Part shown: piece by piece, positions 22,924 to 24,159 of the stretch
How positions within the stretch are numbered: the stretch's first letter is position 1
How the letters are laid out: each line of letters begins with the position of its first letter
Virus record (IMG/VR): IMGVR_UViG_3300039106_000574
Coordinates: 1-24,159 of that record
Strand: one strand, 5' to 3'
Source of the DNA: a virus
DNA: 24,159 nucleotides
Position numbers and translations under genes: made by a program
The notes under the pieces: generated by a model
What the model was told of the DNA's origin: nothing
Database searches by the model: none
Seen by the model: only the letters and a program-made list of their open reading frames with translations

Positions 22924-23322
22924 ATGAAATTCACACCCGAAAATATTACTTCTCTTGAGCCTCATCAAATCTTCGTGTTTGGTAGCAACTTTGCTGGAAT
23001 TCATGGTGCAGGAGCCGCTGCTCTTGCTCACAAGAAATTTGGCGCAGTTTGGGGAAAAGGCGTTGGCCTTCATGGTCAATCTTACGCCTTGCCCACAAAA
23101 GATCATCAAATCATTACTCTTCATCTTTCTGATATTGAATATCAAATTGACTTATTCTTAGGGACTGCTAACTGCTTTCCTCAACTTGAGTTCTTGGTGA
23201 CTAAGATTGGTTGTGGTCTTGCTGGTTACGATAGTCAAGATATTGGTAAATTGTTTCGCGGTAAAGAAATTCCTTCTAACGTTATCTTACCAGAATCATT
23301 TCACAAATTCGCTTTTGAATAA
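22924..23322 (+). CDS. Macrodomain-like protein, A1S_2505-type phage non-structural family (132 aa)
   Basis: The motif FVFGSNFAGIHGAGAAALAHKKFGA (split here: FVFGSN at 17-22, GIHGAGAA next, then KFGAVWGKGVGL) is characteristic of a phage protein family that I recall as A1S_2505-like non-structural proteins with a macrodomain-like fold. Other family segments are HGQSYALPTKD, LEFLVTKIGCGLAGY and the closing NVILPESF. Macrodomains bind or remove ADP-ribose and related nucleotides. A role in countering host ADP-ribosylation-based or NAD-based defence is possible, but activity of this subfamily is not something I can assert. It is cytoplasmic, has no signal peptide, and starts a group of small plus-strand genes after the divergent spacer. 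Confidence 0.85.
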   Translation: MKFTPENITSLEPHQIFVFGSNFAGIHGAGAAALAHKKFGAVWGKGVGLHGQSYALPTKDHQIITLHLSDIEYQIDLFLGTANCFPQLEFLVTKIGCGLAGYDSQDIGKLFRGKEIPSNVILPESFHKFAFE

Positions 23323-23329
23323 TTATAAA
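23300..23329 (+). promoter_or_regulatory. Weak candidate promoter before the repeat protein
   Basis: TTCACA (23300-23305), 18 bases, then TATAAA (23324-23329), just upstream of the ATG at 23334. A promoter here would give an essentially leaderless message. Read by eye only; chance is likely in AT-rich DNA. Confidence 0.2.
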
Positions 23330-23333
23330 TCTC

Positions 23334-23711
23334 ATGCAAACTTATAAAGTAACTGTTGACAACGATAAAACCATTTGTTGGTATAACGATAAAGGCGAAT
23401 ACCATCGCCTTGATGGCCCTGCTATTGAATTTGCTAGTGGGTATAAAGCATGGTTTGTTAAAGATAAACGCCATCGCCTTGACGGTCCCGCTATTGAATA
23501 TGCTAATGGTACTAAAGAATGGTATGTTGATGGTAAACTCCATCGCCTTGATGGACCAGCTTTTGAACAGTCTGATGGGTATAAAGCATGGTATGTTGAG
23601 GGTAAACTTATGACCGAAAAAGAATTCAACGCATACATCAAGCCAAAACCAACTTGTGAGGGTCAGGTTGTTGAAGTGGATGGTATCAAATACAAGCTAG
23701 TTAAAGCTTGA
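23334..23711 (+). CDS. HRLDGPA tandem-repeat protein (125 aa)
   Basis: The protein consists of three and a part copies of a 23-24-residue unit of the form W-Y-V-x-G-K-L-H-R-L-D-G-P-A-x-E-x-x-x-G-x-K, starting at W16, W40, W63 and W86. Each copy has a Tyr/Trp strand, HRLDGPA and a second strand, similar in style to MORN-type beta-hairpin repeats. A short C-terminal segment (EVDGIKYKLVKA) follows. Proteins with this repeat are widespread in large phages and some bacteria; their function is not known to me. There is no signal peptide. It starts 11 bases after the macrodomain-like gene. Confidence 0.82.
   Translation: MQTYKVTVDNDKTICWYNDKGEYHRLDGPAIEFASGYKAWFVKDKRHRLDGPAIEYANGTKEWYVDGKLHRLDGPAFEQSDGYKAWYVEGKLMTEKEFNAYIKPKPTCEGQVVEVDGIKYKLVKA
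23379..23609 (+). repeat. Tandem coding repeats of 69-72 bases
   Basis: Units begin at 23379, 23451, 23520 and (partial) 23589, each encoding Trp-(Tyr/Phe) and then HRLDGPA in the first three. The core CATCGCCTTGA(T/C)GG is nearly identical in DNA between units, so recent duplication or gene conversion within the gene is likely. Confidence 0.85.
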
Positions 23712-23736
23712 CTTTCTATATAAACTCCATCATAGT
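23708..23736 (+). promoter_or_regulatory. Candidate promoter before the 70-aa gene
   Basis: TTGACT (23708-23713), a 17-base spacer and CATAGT (23731-23736) lie in the 54-base gap before the ATG at 23766. The -35 overlaps the stop codon of the repeat protein. A second TTGACC occurs at 23746-23751, too close to the start to serve as a -35 for this gene. Confidence 0.35.
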
Positions 23737-23765
23737 TCTTAAAACTTGACCTAATCAATTAACTT

Positions 23766-23978
23766 ATGAAAGCAATACTAGAATTTAATTTACCGGATGA
23801 TAACTATGAGCATATGCGAGCTGTTCATTGCAATCAAGCCTGGCATTCATTGTATGAAATTGACTCTATGTGTCGCAATATATTGAAGCACGGGAGCGAC
23901 AATTATAAAACCGTAGAACAACTAGCCCAAGCTATTCGCATTGAAGCAGGAAATGCTCTTCATCAGGTCGAGGAATAA
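23766..23978 (+). CDS. Small conserved phage protein of unknown function (70 aa)
   Basis: MKAILEFNLPDD followed by a helical stretch (NQAWHSLYEIDSMCRNILKHG) and a second helix (TVEQLAQAIRIEAGNALHQ) is a pattern I recall from many small phage proteins that start with KAILEFNLPED. The arrangement is one strand plus helices, cytoplasmic. No function is known to me. The preceding spacer holds a candidate promoter; the next gene follows after 3 bases. Confidence 0.75.
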   Translation: MKAILEFNLPDDNYEHMRAVHCNQAWHSLYEIDSMCRNILKHGSDNYKTVEQLAQAIRIEAGNALHQVEE

Positions 23979-23981
23979 ATT

Positions 23982-24159
23982 ATGAAAACAGAACTACAAC
24001 AAAAAATCTTTGATAAGTATCCTAAAATCTTTGGTGATCGCACCAAACCTATGACCGAAACTTGTATGTGTTGGGGTCTTGAGGTTGGCGACGGTTGGTA
24101 CGATCTTATTGATATTCTCTGCGAATCTCTTACTTATACATACACTACTTCTATAGAGG
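23982..24159 (+). CDS. Conserved phage protein, N-terminal part (runs off the right edge)
   Basis: The first 59 residues are visible. The pattern QQKIFDKYPKIF, then TCMCWGLEVGDGWYDLIDILCESL is one I associate with a widespread small phage protein family (YPxIF ... WGxExGDGWYxLI) of unknown function. A GAGGA Shine-Dalgarno at 23970-23974, inside the end of the preceding gene, lies 7 bases before the ATG. The remainder of the gene is outside the window. Confidence 0.78.
   Translation, partial: MKTELQQKIFDKYPKIFGDRTKPMTETCMCWGLEVGDGWYDLIDILCESLTYTYTTSIE

Noticed and set aside
1-24159. Bacterial chromosome or prophage remnant as origin of the curli block
   Set aside because: Both flanks and the operon upstream are phage-type genes, packing is uniformly tight, and no integrase, attachment site or host housekeeping gene is present. 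A chimeric assembly cannot be excluded without reads.

Overview
This is a stretch of a tailed double-stranded DNA phage genome, AT-rich by eye. The evidence is a lambda-type tail-tip cassette (gpL, gpK, gpI, gpJ homologues in the lambda order), class Ia ribonucleotide reductase genes, and a dense field of small, tightly overlapping genes of phage type. The tail type points to a siphovirus. The proteins it sends to the cell envelope (an outer-membrane lipoprotein, CsgF-like and curlin-like proteins, a putative beta-barrel) require a Gram-negative, double-membraned host. I cannot name the host. No tRNA, rRNA, CRISPR array, insertion sequence or integrase was seen.

Layout. (1) 1-1263, plus strand: the end of nrdA and complete nrdB. 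(2) 1260-13290, minus strand: the tail-tip operon, read from 13290 down to 1260: gpL-like, JAMM-only gpK-like, gpI-like with a very long extension, a separate gpJ N-terminal protein, a 190-aa unknown, and a 1916-aa gpJ-like protein. These proteins carry extra modules: a vWA-like insertion, PA14-like domains, a repeated Trp/Gly module, CBM5/12-like segments and a fibronectin III domain. (3) 13321-22588, plus strand: one run of thirteen genes with almost no gaps. The first eight are a GNAT-like protein, a secreted small beta-barrel candidate, a cytidine/dCMP-type deaminase, a GT-B-like glycosyltransferase and four unknowns. The last five form the standout block: csgF-like, csgG-like, a curlin-repeat protein, a FecR-domain protein and a CHASE2-class III adenylate cyclase. 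(4) 22589-24159: one small minus-strand gene, then small plus-strand phage genes (macrodomain-like A1S_2505 family, a HRLDGPA-repeat protein, two conserved small phage proteins).

How the parts may work together. The curli-type block looks like a complete minimal export and sensing system. CsgG would form the outer-membrane channel, CsgF its extracellular cap, and the curlin protein the amyloid-like fibre subunit. The FecR-like protein would sit in the periplasm, and the CHASE2 cyclase would span the inner membrane with an intact cAMP-forming active site facing the cytoplasm. The genes abut or overlap by 1-4 bases, so they are almost certainly expressed together. CsgE, CsgC, CsgD and a separate CsgB are not in the window. 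A phage that builds surface fibres on its host and couples the envelope to cAMP would be unusual. The function (aggregation of infected cells, exclusion of other phages, altered host physiology) is inference.
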